A stretch of 64,000 bases of DNA from Ariolimax columbianus (lineage: Eukaryota > Mollusca > Gastropoda > Stylommatophora > Arionidae). The notes beneath the pieces were generated by a model. It ran no database searches and had not been told where the DNA came from. It saw only the letters and a list, made by a program, of their open reading frames with translations. Positions 21,481 through 33,069 of this stretch are shown here, one piece after another. Positions within the stretch are counted from its first letter, which is position 1; every line of letters starts with the position of its first letter. The position numbers and the translations under genes are program-made. Location of the stretch: assembly GCA_036924085.1 (NCBI GenBank), contig JAVGWX010000025.1, forward strand, positions 30,825,921 through 30,889,920, read 5' to 3'.

Positions 21481-22408
21481 CTATTGATTTCTCTGGATGC
21501 TGCTTTTACTTATTGTCAGGATTGCCATTCTTGCCTTTCCAATTATGGTCTTTACATCTGCATCTATACTTCCTGACTTGTCAAATATTGTCTTTACATC
21601 TGCATCTATACTTCCTGACTTGTCAATTATGGTCTTTACATCTGCATCTATACTTCCTGACTTGTCAATTATGGTCTTTACATCTGCATCTATACTTCCT
21701 GACTTGTCAATTATGGTCTTTACATCTGCATCTATACGTCCTGACTTGTCAATTATGGTCTTTACATCTGCATCTATACTTCCTGACTTGTCAATTATGG
21801 TCTTTACATCTGCATCTATACTTCCTGACTTGTCAATTATGGTCTTTACATCTGCATCTATACGTCCTGACTTGTCAATTATGGTCTTTACATCTGCATC
21901 TATACTTCCTGACTTGTCAATTATGGTCTTTACATCTGCATCTATACGTCCTGACTTGTCAATTCTGCTGCCCACATAAGTAAAGGTATCTACTTCTTCC
22001 ATCAGTTCTTCCTCCTGCATGATTGGTTCTTTGTTGATAGATCTGATAGTAGCTTGGGTTCTTCATGTTGATATTCAGTCCTAATTTAAATGATTCTTCT
22101 TACACCCTGTCAAATATCTCTTGCAATTGGCTCTGACAGTGTGACAAAAGTACCAGATCATCTGCGTAATCCAGGTCCTCTAATTGCAACTAGTGTCCAT
22201 TGAATACCAGTTCCTTTTCCATAGTTTGATGTCGCCGTTATCCAATCTATAACCAACAAGAACATGAAGGGTGATAGAAAGCATTCCTGTCTTACCTCTG
22301 TTTGCACCCCGAAGCTATCAGTCAGTGCTTCTTCATGTGTTTTTCGTCCATTGCAATACACGAGGACCACTTTGCCAAAGTCACTGTTCGTATGAGTTGA
22401 AATAAGGT
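21481..22408 (-). mobile_element. RTE-like LINE fragment with in-frame 42-bp expansion
   Basis: The minus strand starts with motif-B-like sequence (TEVRQECFLSPFMFLLVIDW, about 22315-22230). It passes through NINMKN-like palm sequence and reaches MEEVDTFTYVGSRIDKSG at about 22000. The latter is the standard RTE-like 'EEVDxFTYLGS' thumb segment. The following residues are repeated about ten times in frame (21541-21966). The ORF then resumes as KARMAILTISKSSIQRNQ. The related fragment at 34746 has the unexpanded form. It is too broken to be active. Confidence 0.78.
21541..21966. repeat. 42-bp tandem repeat, about ten copies, in frame with LINE ORF
   Basis: Period 42 bp (for example TGTCTTTACATC at 21588 against the previous copy 42 bp earlier). 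It encodes 14 residues, DKSGSIDADVKTII, per unit on the minus strand. Unit variants differ by S/R (CTTCCT or CGTCCT). Confidence 0.95.
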
Positions 22409-22800
22409 TAAATAAGCCAATGGAATCCATGAAATGTCTGTTACATTTAGTACAAGAAAATAGGACCACTACCACCAGGGTCGAAGAAGAGTTGATGTCT
22501 GCAGACTCGGACTTGTGAAGCAATCGACTCTGTATAGCTTAATTTACTCTTGATGTCTCATGTCTCTTATCACCAATAGCAATAGTGCTATGCCAGTCTG
22601 TGTAATTGGCAGCGATTTTTTCTCAGTCATCATGGTTAATACCGCACTGGATCAGTGATTTATTAAGTGTGACCTTGTACTGCATCCACTGACCACCGCT
22701 TGCTCTATTGCCATTTTGGAGTTTACCATAGAGCAAATCTTTTGGTAGACGATGATCCAACATGCGACAAGTCTCGCGTGCATAACAGTAGGTAGAACAT
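22409..22800 (-). mobile_element. LINE C-terminus with terminal finger
   Basis: The minus strand reads DHRLPKDLLYGKLQNGNRAS, YKVTLNKSLIQCGINHDD and then, at about 22475-22405, FSCTKCNRHFMDSIGLF followed by a His. The C-terminal finger-like CTKC...H is the same pattern as at 16.55 kb and 38.7 kb. It directly adjoins another LINE fragment at about 22400. Confidence 0.72.
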
Positions 22801-22817
22801 CTGCAGTAAAGATAAAC

Positions 22818-22975
22818 ATTTTTTGTTTGTTTGTGCGTTCGCCTTATTTCTCTAATCACCAAGGCGGTGTGCGTTGCACTGTGTTTTTATTTTGCGCCTA
22901 TCGGCCCAGTGCGACCGACTTCATTTTATGTAAGGGTGTGCATCCTCCTGCAATTTCTGTGTAGGTGCGCAAACC
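22818..22975 (-). mobile_element. S1 SINE, 5'-truncated copy
   Basis: Contains GCGTTCGCCTTATTTCTCTA, CCAAGGCGGTGTGCGTTGCA and ATTTTATGTAAGGGTGTGCA of S1 in reverse orientation. The tRNA-like head is missing. Confidence 0.85.
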
Positions 22976-23284
22976 ACCAGTTTCGGTTTGACCTGAATGA
23001 AACCAGTATCAGAACACTAACATCAGCGATTGTTACAAAGCAACAAACTCAATGATTAGGAGACCTGATTTATAGTTGCATCTTTTGAGCATTCGTTAAA
23101 TCATATGTCCGTCTTTCTGCTTTGTGGTCACTATCCAACATCTTTTTGAATAATTCATGTAATATATCTGTGGCCTTATCCCCGTCTCCCTTTGCAACTT
23201 ATGCTGGTATTCTGTCTGGGCCTGCTGCTTTTCCTTTCCTGAATTTGAATATGATCTTTTAGATTTAAATCTTACCCTGCCAAA

Positions 23285-23385
23285 GATCAATGTGTTGGAC
23301 CAAAAGATGCAAATATCGCAGTCAAGCTGTAAACTAGCAACACAACGCATTCCGTTCTCCGGACTGCATCCTGCTACTTGCAGAT
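23285..23385 (+). mobile_element. S2 SINE fragment
   Basis: Short plus-strand piece of the S2 3' half: GATGCAAATATCGCAGTCAA and CAACGCATTCCGTTCTCCGG. Confidence 0.8.
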
Positions 23386-23544
23386 TAACTTTTGGATTTA
23401 AATCTTACTTGGTGGTTTGCATCCAGGGTAACCTGCTGGAAGGATTTTTTAGTGTTCCTTTTGGTGGAGGTCTGTTTAGGTTTTCTTTGAAATACTCAAC
23501 ATATTATTTCTGTTCTTCTTCTGATGATGTCAATATATTGCTTT

Positions 23545-23640
23545 GTTTAGTTTGATTTAGACTAACAGTAGTTGTAAAAGATGCATCACATACATCACAG
23601 TTGAAACATTTTCTCTCCTGTACATTAAGGGAAGATAAGA
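23545..23640 (-). pseudogene. Decayed C2H2 finger fragment downstream of the main gene
   Basis: The minus strand reads QERKCFNCDVCDASFTTTVS followed by LNQTK: one finger with the second His pair lost. It lies about 300 bp past the stop of the 18-finger exon and has the same framework, so it is probably a remnant of a longer array. Confidence 0.7.
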
Positions 23641-23944
23641 CTAATGTCTGGTCATGTAAAACAAACTGATCAGACATGTTATTCAGAGTCAGGTAAAATA
23701 ATCTGGCCAAGACACCCAACTCACTACCTTGTTCTCCCTGAAGACAGTCTTTTTTATGGCGGTATAACTGAGGTTGGGGATCGACGTAGTCCATGCGGTA
23801 GTGAGCAAGACGAAAATGAAGACATGCATGGCACAAACGCTTGAAGAACCCCTGTCCACCATCATTAGCAGAAGGATTTGAGGAAAGCTACTGCGAACCC
23901 ACCACTTAACACCCTTTTCATGGCGCACACAAAAATAAAGGTAC

Positions 23945-26004
23945 TCATTGTAGACATTCAACAACAACAACTGCTGTATGTCTTCTTTTATGTTTTTTTA
24001 AATTAAACACAGTTGTAAATGATGCATCACAAGCATCACACTTGTAAGGCTTCTCTCCTGTATGTCTTCTTTTATGTACCTTTAGAATTTGTGTGCTTAT
24101 AAAAGATACATCACATACATCACACTTGTAAGGCTTCTCCCCTGTATGTCTTCTTTTATGTGCTTTTAAATTTTCGTTTTTCGTAAAAGATGCACCGCAA
24201 ACATCGCACTTGCAAGGCTTTTCTCCTGTATGTTTTCTTTTATGTGCTTTTAGACTTTTATTGGTTGTAAAAGATGCACCACATACATCACACTTGTAAG
24301 GCTTCTCTCCTGTATGTCTTCTTTTATGTGCTTTCAAACTTTCTCTTTTTGTAAAAGATGCATCACAAACATCACAGTTATAAGGCTTCTTTCCTGTATG
24401 GCTTCCTTTATGCACTTTTAGACTTTCATTGGTTGTAAAAGATGCATCACAAATATCACACTTGTAAGGCTTCTCCCCTGTATGTCTTCTTTTATGTAAT
24501 TTTAAATGTTGGTTGCTTGTAAAAAATGTGTCACACACATCACACTTATAAGGCTTTTCCCCTGTATGTATTCTTGTATGTACTTTTAGACTATGGGTAT
24601 TTGTAAAAAAGGCATCACAAACATCACACTTGTAAGGTTTTTCTCCTGAATGTCTTCTTTTATGTACTTTTAGATATTGGGTGCTTGTAAAACATGCGTC
24701 ACATACATTACACTTGTAAGGCTTCTCTCCTGTATGTTTTCTTTTATGCGTTTTTAAATTTTCATTTTTTGTAAAAGATGCATCGCAAACATCACACTTG
24801 CAAGATTTTTCTCCTGAATGCCTTCTTTTATGTGCTTTTAGACTTTTACTGGTTGCAAAAGATGCATCACATATATCACACTTGTAAGGCTTCTCTCCTG
24901 TATGGCTTCTTATATGCACTTTTAGATTTTCATTGGTTGTAAAAGATGCATTGCAAACATCACACTTGTAAGGCTTCTCTCCTGTATGTCTTCTTTTATG
25001 TAATTTGAGATTTTGGGCGCTTGTAAAAGATGCATCGCAAACATCACACTTGTAAAGCTTCTCAGGCTTCTCTCCTGTATGTTTTCTTTTATGTGTTTTT
25101 AAAATCTCCATTTTTGTAAAAGCTGCATCACAAGCATCACACTTGTAGGGCTTCTCCCCTGAATGTATTCTTTTATGTACTTTCAGATTTTGAGTGCTTG
25201 TAAAAGATGCATGACAAACATCACACCTGTAAGGCTTCTCTCCTGTGTGCCTTCTTTTATGCGTTTTTCTACTTTCATTGGTTATAAAAGATGCATTACA
25301 CACATCACACGTGTAAGGTTTCTCTCCTGTGTGTCTTCTTTTATGCACCTTTAGATTTTGGGTGCTTATAAAAGACGCATCACAATCATCACATTTATAA
25401 GGCTTTTCTTTTGTATGTTTTCTTATGTGCCTATTAAGCTTGCTAAAGATATCAAACCCTAAACCACATTCATTACATACAAATGATTTCTCTTCATCTT
25501 GAGAACTCAGTATCTGTTCTTTTGATGTCAAAGCTAGTTTTACATCAGAAATGCCATAATTGTAAGACTTTGATATTTTACAGTTCTTACTGCTGTTTTC
25601 TTTCAGGCTATTGTGCATTTTATGACCTGCCTCATTGTCACTGAGTTGAGTATCTTTCACACTGACAGAAATACATTTATTTGACCATTTTTCACAATCT
25701 ACATCTGGAGGCATCACTTTCTGTACATTTTTAGCATCATATATTTGCGAATGTGTTTTGTGACAGTTTGTAGTAACTGCTAGCTCATTTGCTTTACTCT
25801 TTGGATTGAAGAATTCATCTTTACTGTTACTAAGATCTGCTAACTGGTCTTTGCTACCTAGGTCTGTTAATTCATTTCCATTACTCCCGTAATCAATTGT
25901 CTCATCTTTTATATCCCTGGGATCATCTAACTCATCTTGAATATCCTCATTGAAGAGACAAAGCTGAGAGAATGTAAGACCTTGCTGCCTACATGTGGGT
26001 CTGC
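23945..26004 (-). CDS. C2H2 zinc-finger protein, terminal exon (18 fingers)
   Basis: The terminal exon starts after the acceptor CACATTTCAG at 26004 and runs 2 + 686 codons to TGA at 23945. The first about 120 residues are acidic and Ser/Asn-rich (LFNEDIQDELDDPRDIKDE). From about residue 160 there are 18 consecutive C2H2 fingers of the form CDVCDASFxxxxxLKxHKRRH with TGEKPYK linkers. The first finger (CNECGLGFDIFSKLNRHIRK) is the most diverged. One linker, between fingers 5 and 6, carries a three-residue insertion (TGEKPEKLYK). Such arrays bind DNA (family knowledge), so a nuclear transcription-factor or repressor role is inferred. No KRAB, SCAN, BTB or ZAD domain is seen. The frame is intact over 2 kb in a window full of decayed ORFs, which argues for selection. 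Polyadenylation was not determined. Confidence 0.93.
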
Positions 26005-26350
26005 CTGAAATGTGAAAAAAATATGGTTATGACACTGGGACACCTTCGATACAGGCAATAATGCAGACAATCCAAAAGCCTGCCCAACAAATCTTTGATG
26101 AGATTATCAGACTCAAAGGGCAGCATGGCAGAGTAGATAGTGATATGGCTTACAATTCAATTTGACCTGTGCTCAGCTTCATAAAAGCATATGAGATGTG
26201 AGCCCATTTATCTAATTTTGCAGATCTGAGTCTGACAGTCCACACTAAATCTAGTAACTCTGTATGGCAATCAAGCCAACGATCCTGCATCTGGATTTTA
26301 CATGAATATTGAATACAAGTTCAATTCAGATTCTTGACTTTGAAACAGAC

Positions 26351-27114
26351 TGGACTTATGCATACACCGACGGCTCTGTAACAAACACAACACAGAACGG
26401 AAGGGCAGGGGTATTCCTGAGCCTACCAAATGGTAGGAAAACAACACTGTCAGTGGCAACTGGAAAATACTCAAGCAATTTCAGATTGGAGGCAGAGGCA
26501 CTGAGGGCTGCAGTAGAAGCAATGGTGACATGCAAAAGAAATGAAAGCCATATAGTCCTGCTTACAGATGCCCTGGCCATAGTCACAGCACTAAAAAGCA
26601 AGAAAAATACTGAACTTAATGATTTAAGAGCAGTACTCTGTCAACTATGCCAGCAGTTCGCACCAGACTGGCAAAAGAAGGTGCAAGCCTACCACAACCA
26701 GATACTAGTGTGACATAGGAAGAGTCAAAAAGGCTTATTAGAGCTAGATACATGACCAAATGTGAAACAGAACATACTGGTTACACAAAAAAACGATGCC
26801 TATTACCAGTTGAACAGAAGAGAGCAGGTCGTGGTCTTCAGACTTCGCACTGGCCACAACAGACTGAGGTACAACCTATTCAATAAATTGAAGATCGGTG
26901 GCACTGACGAATGCTCGTGCGGTACTGGGAAATAGACCGCTGAATATCTGCTGCAAAGCTGTCCGACATATGAGGATCAGAGAAAGCAGATGTGGCCATC
27001 ACCAGTGGCAACACTAGACAAGCTCTATGGCAGTGTCGATAGCCTCAGGATGACCGCTGCTTTTTTCGAAAAAATAAAGTTTGACGTCTGACAGCGTACG
27101 AAGAAGAAGAAGAA
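26351..27114 (+). mobile_element. I-like LINE, 3' RNase H part
   Basis: The plus strand encodes an RNase H domain (YTDGSVTNTTQNGRAGVFLS with the catalytic Asp, LEAEALRAAVEAM with Glu, LLTDALAIVTAL with Asp). The region around the usual last catalytic site is deleted near 26700. The C-terminal NRREQVVVFRLRTGHNRLRY and ECSCGTGK...CPTYEDQRKQMW Cys-rich domain follows, and the element ends in a (GAA)n tail at 27099-27114. Flanked by GAAACAGAC at 26342-26350 and 27115-27123. 5'-truncated. Confidence 0.88.
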
Positions 27115-27539
27115 GAAACAGACCACAGCAGAAATAGTAATGATTTTGAGGAAACATGAATAATATATACAAAATTGTGTGGTATCCCCACTTATGTAGT
27201 TAAGTTCATCCCATAACCCATCAGGTCATTGGGGCACACTTGAAGACACTCTCACAAACCCATGCCATTTCTCTCTATTTGCTGCCGCCAGTCGCACCTC
27301 ACCGGGACGAAGTGATGTTGTCAACCCATCTCTTCCTTGGACGATGCCGCCCACTATTTCCCGGTACGGAACCATGCAGTATCAAATTTATAATTCCACT
27401 GGACCTACTAGTGACATGCTCATACCAAGCCATCTTTCACCTTTTGATAGCTGTGAAAAGATTATCAAAAGGCCTAATTGCGTTTTCCACTCTTAGTTGT
27501 ATTTCTACATTCGTGACACAATCCTTATATGTAGCATTT

Positions 27540-30293
27540 CTTCTTCTTCTTCTTCTTCGTACGCTGTCAAACGTCAACCTGTATTGTTTCAAAAAAAGCA
27601 GCGGTCATCCTGAGGCTGTCAACACTGCCATAGAGCTTGTCTAGTGTTGCCACTGGTGATGGCCACATGTGCTTTCTCTGGTCCACGTATGTCGGGCAGT
27701 TTTGCAGCAGATGTTCAGCGGTCATTTTCCCGGTACCACAAGTGCATTCGTCAGTGCCACCTATCTTCAGTTTATTGAATAGGTGGTACTGGATCTAGAC
27801 GCTAAGCAGCGCATGAGCTGCAGTGGTCAGCGACCCATAGCTGACTGCTAGCGTCAGGACCTGCGAACCAGAGCTGCCAAGACCTTTCTACACCTCCACG
27901 CGGTGATCCTGAATAACAGGCTGCAGCAGGGCAGACTGGCTAAGGAAAAGGGATCGAAGAGGGAATGCTAATCCGGTACTCAAAAAATGCTTGCTGAAGT
28001 CAGATGTGTTGGACCGAAAGGTGCAAATATTGCAGTCAAGTTGTAAACTACGACACAACGCATTCCGTTTTCTGGACTACATTCTGCTACTTAAGCCATT
28101 TCAGGGTTTGGTAGCAAGAGATTGAGAACGAACGAAGAAGAAGAATAATAGGTGGTACCTCAGTCTGATGTGGCCTGTGCGTAGTCTGAAGACCACGATC
28201 TGCTCTCTTCTGTTCAACTGGTAAGGGGCATCGTTTTTTGTGTAGCCAGTATGTTCTGTTTCCCATTTGGCCATGTATCTGGCTCTAATAAGCCTTTTGG
28301 ACTCTTCGTAGGTCTCACTAGAATCTGGTTGTAGTAGTCTTGCACCTTCTTTTGCCAGTCTGTCTGCCTCCTCTTTGCCTTGGATGTTACAGTGGGATGG
28401 AACCCACTGTACCACTACTCTTATTGGTGCGGACTGCTGGCATAGTTGACAGAGTACTGCTCTTAAATCATTAAGTTCAGTATTTTTCTAGCTTTTTAGT
28501 GCTGTGACTACGGCCAGGGCATCTGTAAACAGGACTATCTGGCTTTCATTTCTTTTGCCTGTCAGCATTGCTTGTACTGCAGCCCTCAGTGCCTCTGCTC
28601 TGAAATTGCTTGAGTATTTTCCAGTTGCCACTGACTCTTATTTTTCTACCATTTGGTAGGCTCAAGAATACCCCTGCCCCTCCGTTCTGTGTTGTGTTTG
28701 TTACAGATCCATCGGTGTATGCATGGGTCTAGTCCATGCTTGGGTAGTTTTTCGTTATGTACCTCAAGGTTATGTCTCTTCTTTCTTTTTCAGTCTGGCT
28801 GTTCTTGTTTCCAATACCTGGTATATTTTCTACCACCTCCGGAATGATATGCTGCTTCCAGGTAGGTTTGCGTACAGTAGGGATGGGCTTTGGTGTTGTT
28901 AATGTGTTCATAGGGACTTCGCTCATCTTTGCTTTGGCTATTTCTGCAAAGTTTCTCCGCTTTAGTTCTTCTGAGTTTCTCTGCTTGCTGCTGGGCTCTG
29001 CAGTCTCTTCTGTCGGTCATGGATTGCAGATTTGTAATCTTTTCAAGTTCTACAATTGGTGTTGACTTCATGCCTCCTGTTATAACTCTCATGGCTTGGT
29101 TTTGAAGTTTGCTCATTTTATCAAAGTTCGCATTTGCTACTGTTGTCCATGCCGCAATGTCATACTCGAGAACTGGTCTCACTCTTCCAGTGTACAGTTT
29201 CCTTTAGTTTACTTTCGTCTGCTCCCCAGCTTGTGCCAGCAAGTTTCCTTATGACTGCCATTCTTTGTCTGGCTCTCATTCGGTTTCTCTCGATCTGACT
29301 TTTCTATGTCATGCGCCGATCAAATGTGACTCCCAGGTAGTTAGGGTTGTCGTTTGACCGCAGATATTTGCCGTTAAGACTTATTTTGGTGTTCTGGGGT
29401 TTATTTGAAAGCGAGAATATCGTACATGTTGTTTTTTCCTCATTTATTTTGACCAGCCATGAGTTCGCCCACTCCTCCAGCGATGTTAGGGCCTGTTCCA
29501 TCCGATTGCTTGCTATGGTGAGATTTTTTTCTGAGGTCCACATAGCCAGAGGTATATTCTCTAAGATATTGTTTATATACACCAGGAAAAGTGTGGGTGA
29601 CAGTACTCCCCCTTGGGGTACTCCCTGCTCAAGTGTCACCTTTTTGCTCATCTGCCCTTGTACTTGAACTCTGGATGTTCTGTTTTTGAGGCAGTGGCTG
29701 ATCCATCTGTACATTTTCCAGATACTTCACCTCCTCGTAGCTTGACTTTAAGTCCCTCTTTCCACACCTTGTCAAATGCCTTCTCTAGATCCACCCAAAC
29801 CGCTACGGTATGCTTTTTCTCTTGGTAAGCATCCTCTATTTCCTGTGCTATGAGAGTGATCTGGTCCTCAGTGGATCTGTGTTGTCTAAATCCTGCTTGC
29901 TGTGGGATTAATATGTGTTTTGCTTCCAGATGCCACATCAGTCTGGTGTTTATCATACGCTCCATCAGTTTTCCTACACAGCTCAGTAGACTGATAGGCC
30001 TGTATCCATTTGGATCTGTTCTATCTTTTTCTTTCTTTGGTACTGGTATAAGTACAGCGTCTTTCCATGCCTGCGGTACAATTCCCCTTTTCCAGCTTTG
30101 GTTCAGGACTGATAGTAACTTCCTCTTTTGCTGTTTGGCCCAACCCCATCAGCATTTCGTTTGTTACCCCATCTTTTCCAGGCGATTTCTTTTTCTTTAA
30201 AGTTCTCATGGCCTCTTCCATTTCATTCATTGTTAGTTTTGCCATCATGTGCTCCTCTGGTGCCATATTGATGTTGTCGTGGCTCTTTTGTTC
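27540..30293 (-). mobile_element. I-like (RNase H-type) LINE, 5'-truncated and decayed
   Basis: The minus strand encodes RT fingers (LKKKKSPGKDGVTNEMLMGL at about 30200), CVGKLMERMINTRLMWHLEA, QAGFRQHRSTEDQITLIAQE, WVDLEKAFDKVWKEGLK, GVPQGGVLSPTLFLVYINN and a thumb with TRPVLEYDIAAWTT-like sequence. Then come an RNase H start (AYTDGSVTNTTQNG) and the C-terminal domain. The YADD catalytic loop is absent: the sequence passes from VYINNILENIPLAMW to TSEKNLTIA. The 3' tail is (GAA)n at 27540. Flanks ATATGTAGCATTT (27527-27539) and ATATGTAACATTT (30294-30306) form a 13-bp duplication with one mismatch. An S2 SINE splits it. Confidence 0.88.
27790..28146 (+). mobile_element. S2 SINE copy 7, nested in the I-like LINE
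   Basis: Full-length plus-strand S2 copy with GAA tail, flanked by a perfect 12-bp duplication AATAGGTGGTAC at 27778-27789 and 28147-28158. The flanking sequence is LINE 3' coding region. Confidence 0.95.
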
Positions 30294-30720
30294 ATATGTA
30301 ACATTTAAGTCTTCTAAAGCACCTCATTTCCATTGCATGTATTCTGCACTGGATATCCGCAGTAATGGTCCAAGTCTCACAAATATGGAGAGCACCAATG
30401 AGCACATGAGTTTAACATTTTTGCTGAGGGTGAGCCGCTTATTTTGCCATATGTGTTTCAAATGCGTAAGCGCTTCTATCTTATTCTGGCAACTATCTCA
30501 GGCTGCGAGCCCTTGTCACTGATCAGTGATCACAGATACTGGAACCGGTGTACAACTTTGAGTTCTTGATCATTTGCTTTTATCACAGATGTAAACCCTT
30601 ACGTGATATTAGTCATCAGCTTTGTTTTGTTTGCATTTATCTCCATGCCATAGTTCTGTGCTGCTCTGTCCAATCTACTAATCAGCTCCTGGAGTTCCGT
30701 TTCCGGCAAAAATCTGGCAA

Positions 30721-31784
30721 AGATGGCGCCATAACTGGATGCGAGTCTACATTTCTCTACTGTTTTGGATCATTATGGATGCCGCCAGACCACGGATTTG
30801 CCTGGAATTCACACTAGTCGACGACTTACACTTGTGTTCACGGAAACGTGGTGTAGTTTTCCGTCTGGACTTGTTATTTCGTTCTTTTTTTGTGATTTCT
30901 TCCATCCGTTTATTCTGGTCTGGGCGCCGGCTGAATGGCACTACGCTTATACCTGTGTCGTATTTCACGGGTTAGTTCTGCCGGTTCACCTTCACGAATT
31001 TGGCGTGTGGGAATTTTAGATGCTACTATGATGAGCTGAATACAGCTGGGGAGAGATGTCAGACTCACTCACACGCTGAGTGTTGTCCATGCGACCTCTT
31101 GTGGTTATCGAAAAGGCACGATAAACTGCGTTAGATGCCATCCCACCTTTCTACCCTGCAGGTTACATGTTTACGGAAAGGTTTCGGTGGTAACCCTGAG
31201 GTAAAATCTGCATCCTATGCTATCTCCAGTCATCTCGATGAATGTCTTGCGACTGGCAAAAGGCAGCTTAGGCTCTGTGAGTGAGGTTGACAAAAGGCGC
31301 AGTTTCTTCCTCACTTTAATCCAAATCACCGCGCAAGTCACCCATTTCAGCGGACACAGCAAGAGATACGACTGTCCACACAAAGAGAGTGGTCTTCATC
31401 ACTTGTGATGCACAACTATTATCTTATAAGTGCCTTCCTTGCTTCTATAGGCAACATGAAAGCAATGCCCATCTGTGTGAATGTGGACTTCCTCTTCATG
31501 CCCCGAATAGTTAATGCCTTAGTGTGATGGTTCCTTCATCATTCCATGTTACATTTGCAAGACTCGGGCGACTCAACTCCATGGGCCACCTTTCCAATTT
31601 TGTACAGCATTCTGTTGTACCAGGACCATATCCTAGTTTCTACCTTAAGATTCAGAAGATGTGTAGCAAATGACTTCCATCAGATCACATCATTAATACA
31701 TTTATTTATATATACATTCATATACACATTATATTTATACATTTATATATATTATTTTTTTCTTATATTATTTATAAGGATTTG
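30721..31784. repeat. Mostly unassigned; contains interspersed repeat Y (31135-31400)
   Basis: The part TGTTTACGGAAAGG...GCATCCTATGCTATC at about 31167-31225 aligns with 36485-36542 (TGTTTACGGGAAAA...GCATCCCATGCTACC). This makes a repeat of at least two copies with no coding capacity that I recognise. The end (31690-31770) is a TA-rich microsatellite. Confidence 0.5.
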
Positions 31785-32110
31785 ATTTTTTGTCTAGAAG
31801 TTTTGGTAATTGTCCATGATTCGCAGCCATATGCTGCCACAGGAAAAACACAGGCTCTCAAGACTTTCACTTTTATTGTTTTGTTTGTGCTCTGCCATTA
31901 TTCCTTTAGGCTGTTCAGCATCTGCATTGTCATGGCTAGTCTTTTTCTAATTTCCTTCGAGCTGTCGCCATTTTTGTCAATTCTGGAGCCCAGATATTCA
32001 AAATGCGTGACCTGATCTATTTCCTCACCACCCACTGTAAATTTATGTTGACATTGTGTTTTGTCAGTGGTCATTATCATAAACAGATTTCGATCTTTAT
32101 TGTTTCCATG
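31785..32110 (-). mobile_element. RTE-like LINE fragment
   Basis: The minus strand reads MTTDKTQCQHKFTVGGEEID, then QVTHFEYLGSRIDKNGDSSK and EIRKRLAMTMQMLNSLKE. It is closely related to the fragment at 52.05-52.92 kb. It sits in an intron of the zinc-finger gene, directly downstream of the 124-nt exon. Confidence 0.85.
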
Positions 32111-32323
32111 TAGGTCAAAAATAGCTGGCTGATGAATGCTATGAATGAGGCTAGCAGTCTCATCATGTAAAACCATTGCTACTGAAAGCCACAAGTCAAG
32201 CTCTTAGATACAGACAAGCTATAAGTGGAGAGTGAGGGGGTGAAGTGTAGTAATGGGTCAATACTTTGCATGGAACAAATTAGGAAAATGAAATGATGAT
32301 GAAGACACAATTGACTATCATAC

Positions 32324-32447
32324 CTGTATCACTGTCATGTGAACTAAGCATATCAGCTGATACCATTTCTGGCTCATGATAGCCACAATTTTGAATGTTT
32401 TGGTTCTGAATGTCGACATCTTTACAAATGCCATCCATGGGAAACAC
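32324..32447 (-). CDS. Zinc-finger gene, exon 5 (124 nt)
   Basis: The acceptor is AATTTACTTCAG before 32447 and the donor is ACAG|GTATGATAG after 32324. In phase 0 it reads VFPMDGICKDVDIQNQNIQN and then an acidic CGYHEPEMVSADMLSSHDSDT, leaving one base that completes with the terminal exon. No known domain is seen. Its position and matching phases support membership in the gene. Confidence 0.75.
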
Positions 32448-33069
32448 CTGAAGTAAATTAAGATATCAAAATAGAAACCCAAATGCTGTCATAGCTGGGA
32501 GTAGATTTAAGGATGAGCTCTTAAGTCTGTTCATTTATGCTTATTTCTGATAGGTTGATATCTGAGAAAGTTGTAATGTTTCATAATCTACATATTTTTT
32601 GTGAGGAAAGTTGGACTTCAACACAGAGAAATTTTTTATGATTTTATGAGTCAAATGATCATGCATCCGGACTGCTCATGGATATTCAACACATACCCGA
32701 TTCCTACTTTGACACATAACACCAAGAGGAAGTGTATAGGAATTGACAGATATATCAGTGAAGGATGTGACGGGGTAAAACTTAGTAAGTAGGAAACAAA
32801 ATGTTCTCTCCAATTTCCATTTTTGCATTGCCATTAGCTGCTTCATACTAATATATAATTTTTATTGTGAATACTTCATGTCATAGATAGTTTAATTATG
32901 TGTCTCATGATGATTAGATCGTAATTTTGGTTCAATTTGTTAAATAATAACAAATATTATTTTTAGTAAACCTTTGACGCGTGGAATTTTGGCTTTGTCG
33001 CCTGGACTAAAAGACACAAATCTGCAAAATTAGCCCAGAATGGAAAGGGTTAACATGAAGCCAACAGCT
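32448..33069. other. Intron sequence without recognisable features
   Basis: AT-rich sequence with no repeat or coding similarity that I can see. Confidence 0.4.

Larger units (their letters stand above)
27200..30720 (-). mobile_element. RTE-like LINE fragment, split by insertion
   Basis: Two pieces (30720-30294 and 27539-27200) join exactly across the I-like LINE insertion. The first reads HLKHIWQNKRLTLSKNVKLM and LVLSIFVRLGPLL and ends KCYI. The second restarts at KCYI and continues through GRHRPRKRW to WVMG-type C-terminal sequence. The same residues occur in the copy at 57.4-57.98 kb. Degenerate. Confidence 0.82.

Noticed and set aside
21477..21983. Plus-strand repeat 'proteins' (LWSLHLHLYFLTC repeats).
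   Set aside because: Antisense shadow of the 42-bp array. The minus frame is the one continuous with the LINE coding sequence.
26140..26230. Old tRNA-SINE head (CAGCATGGCAGAGTAGATAG).
   Set aside because: Only a weak A-box-like match, with no B box at the right distance and no second copy.
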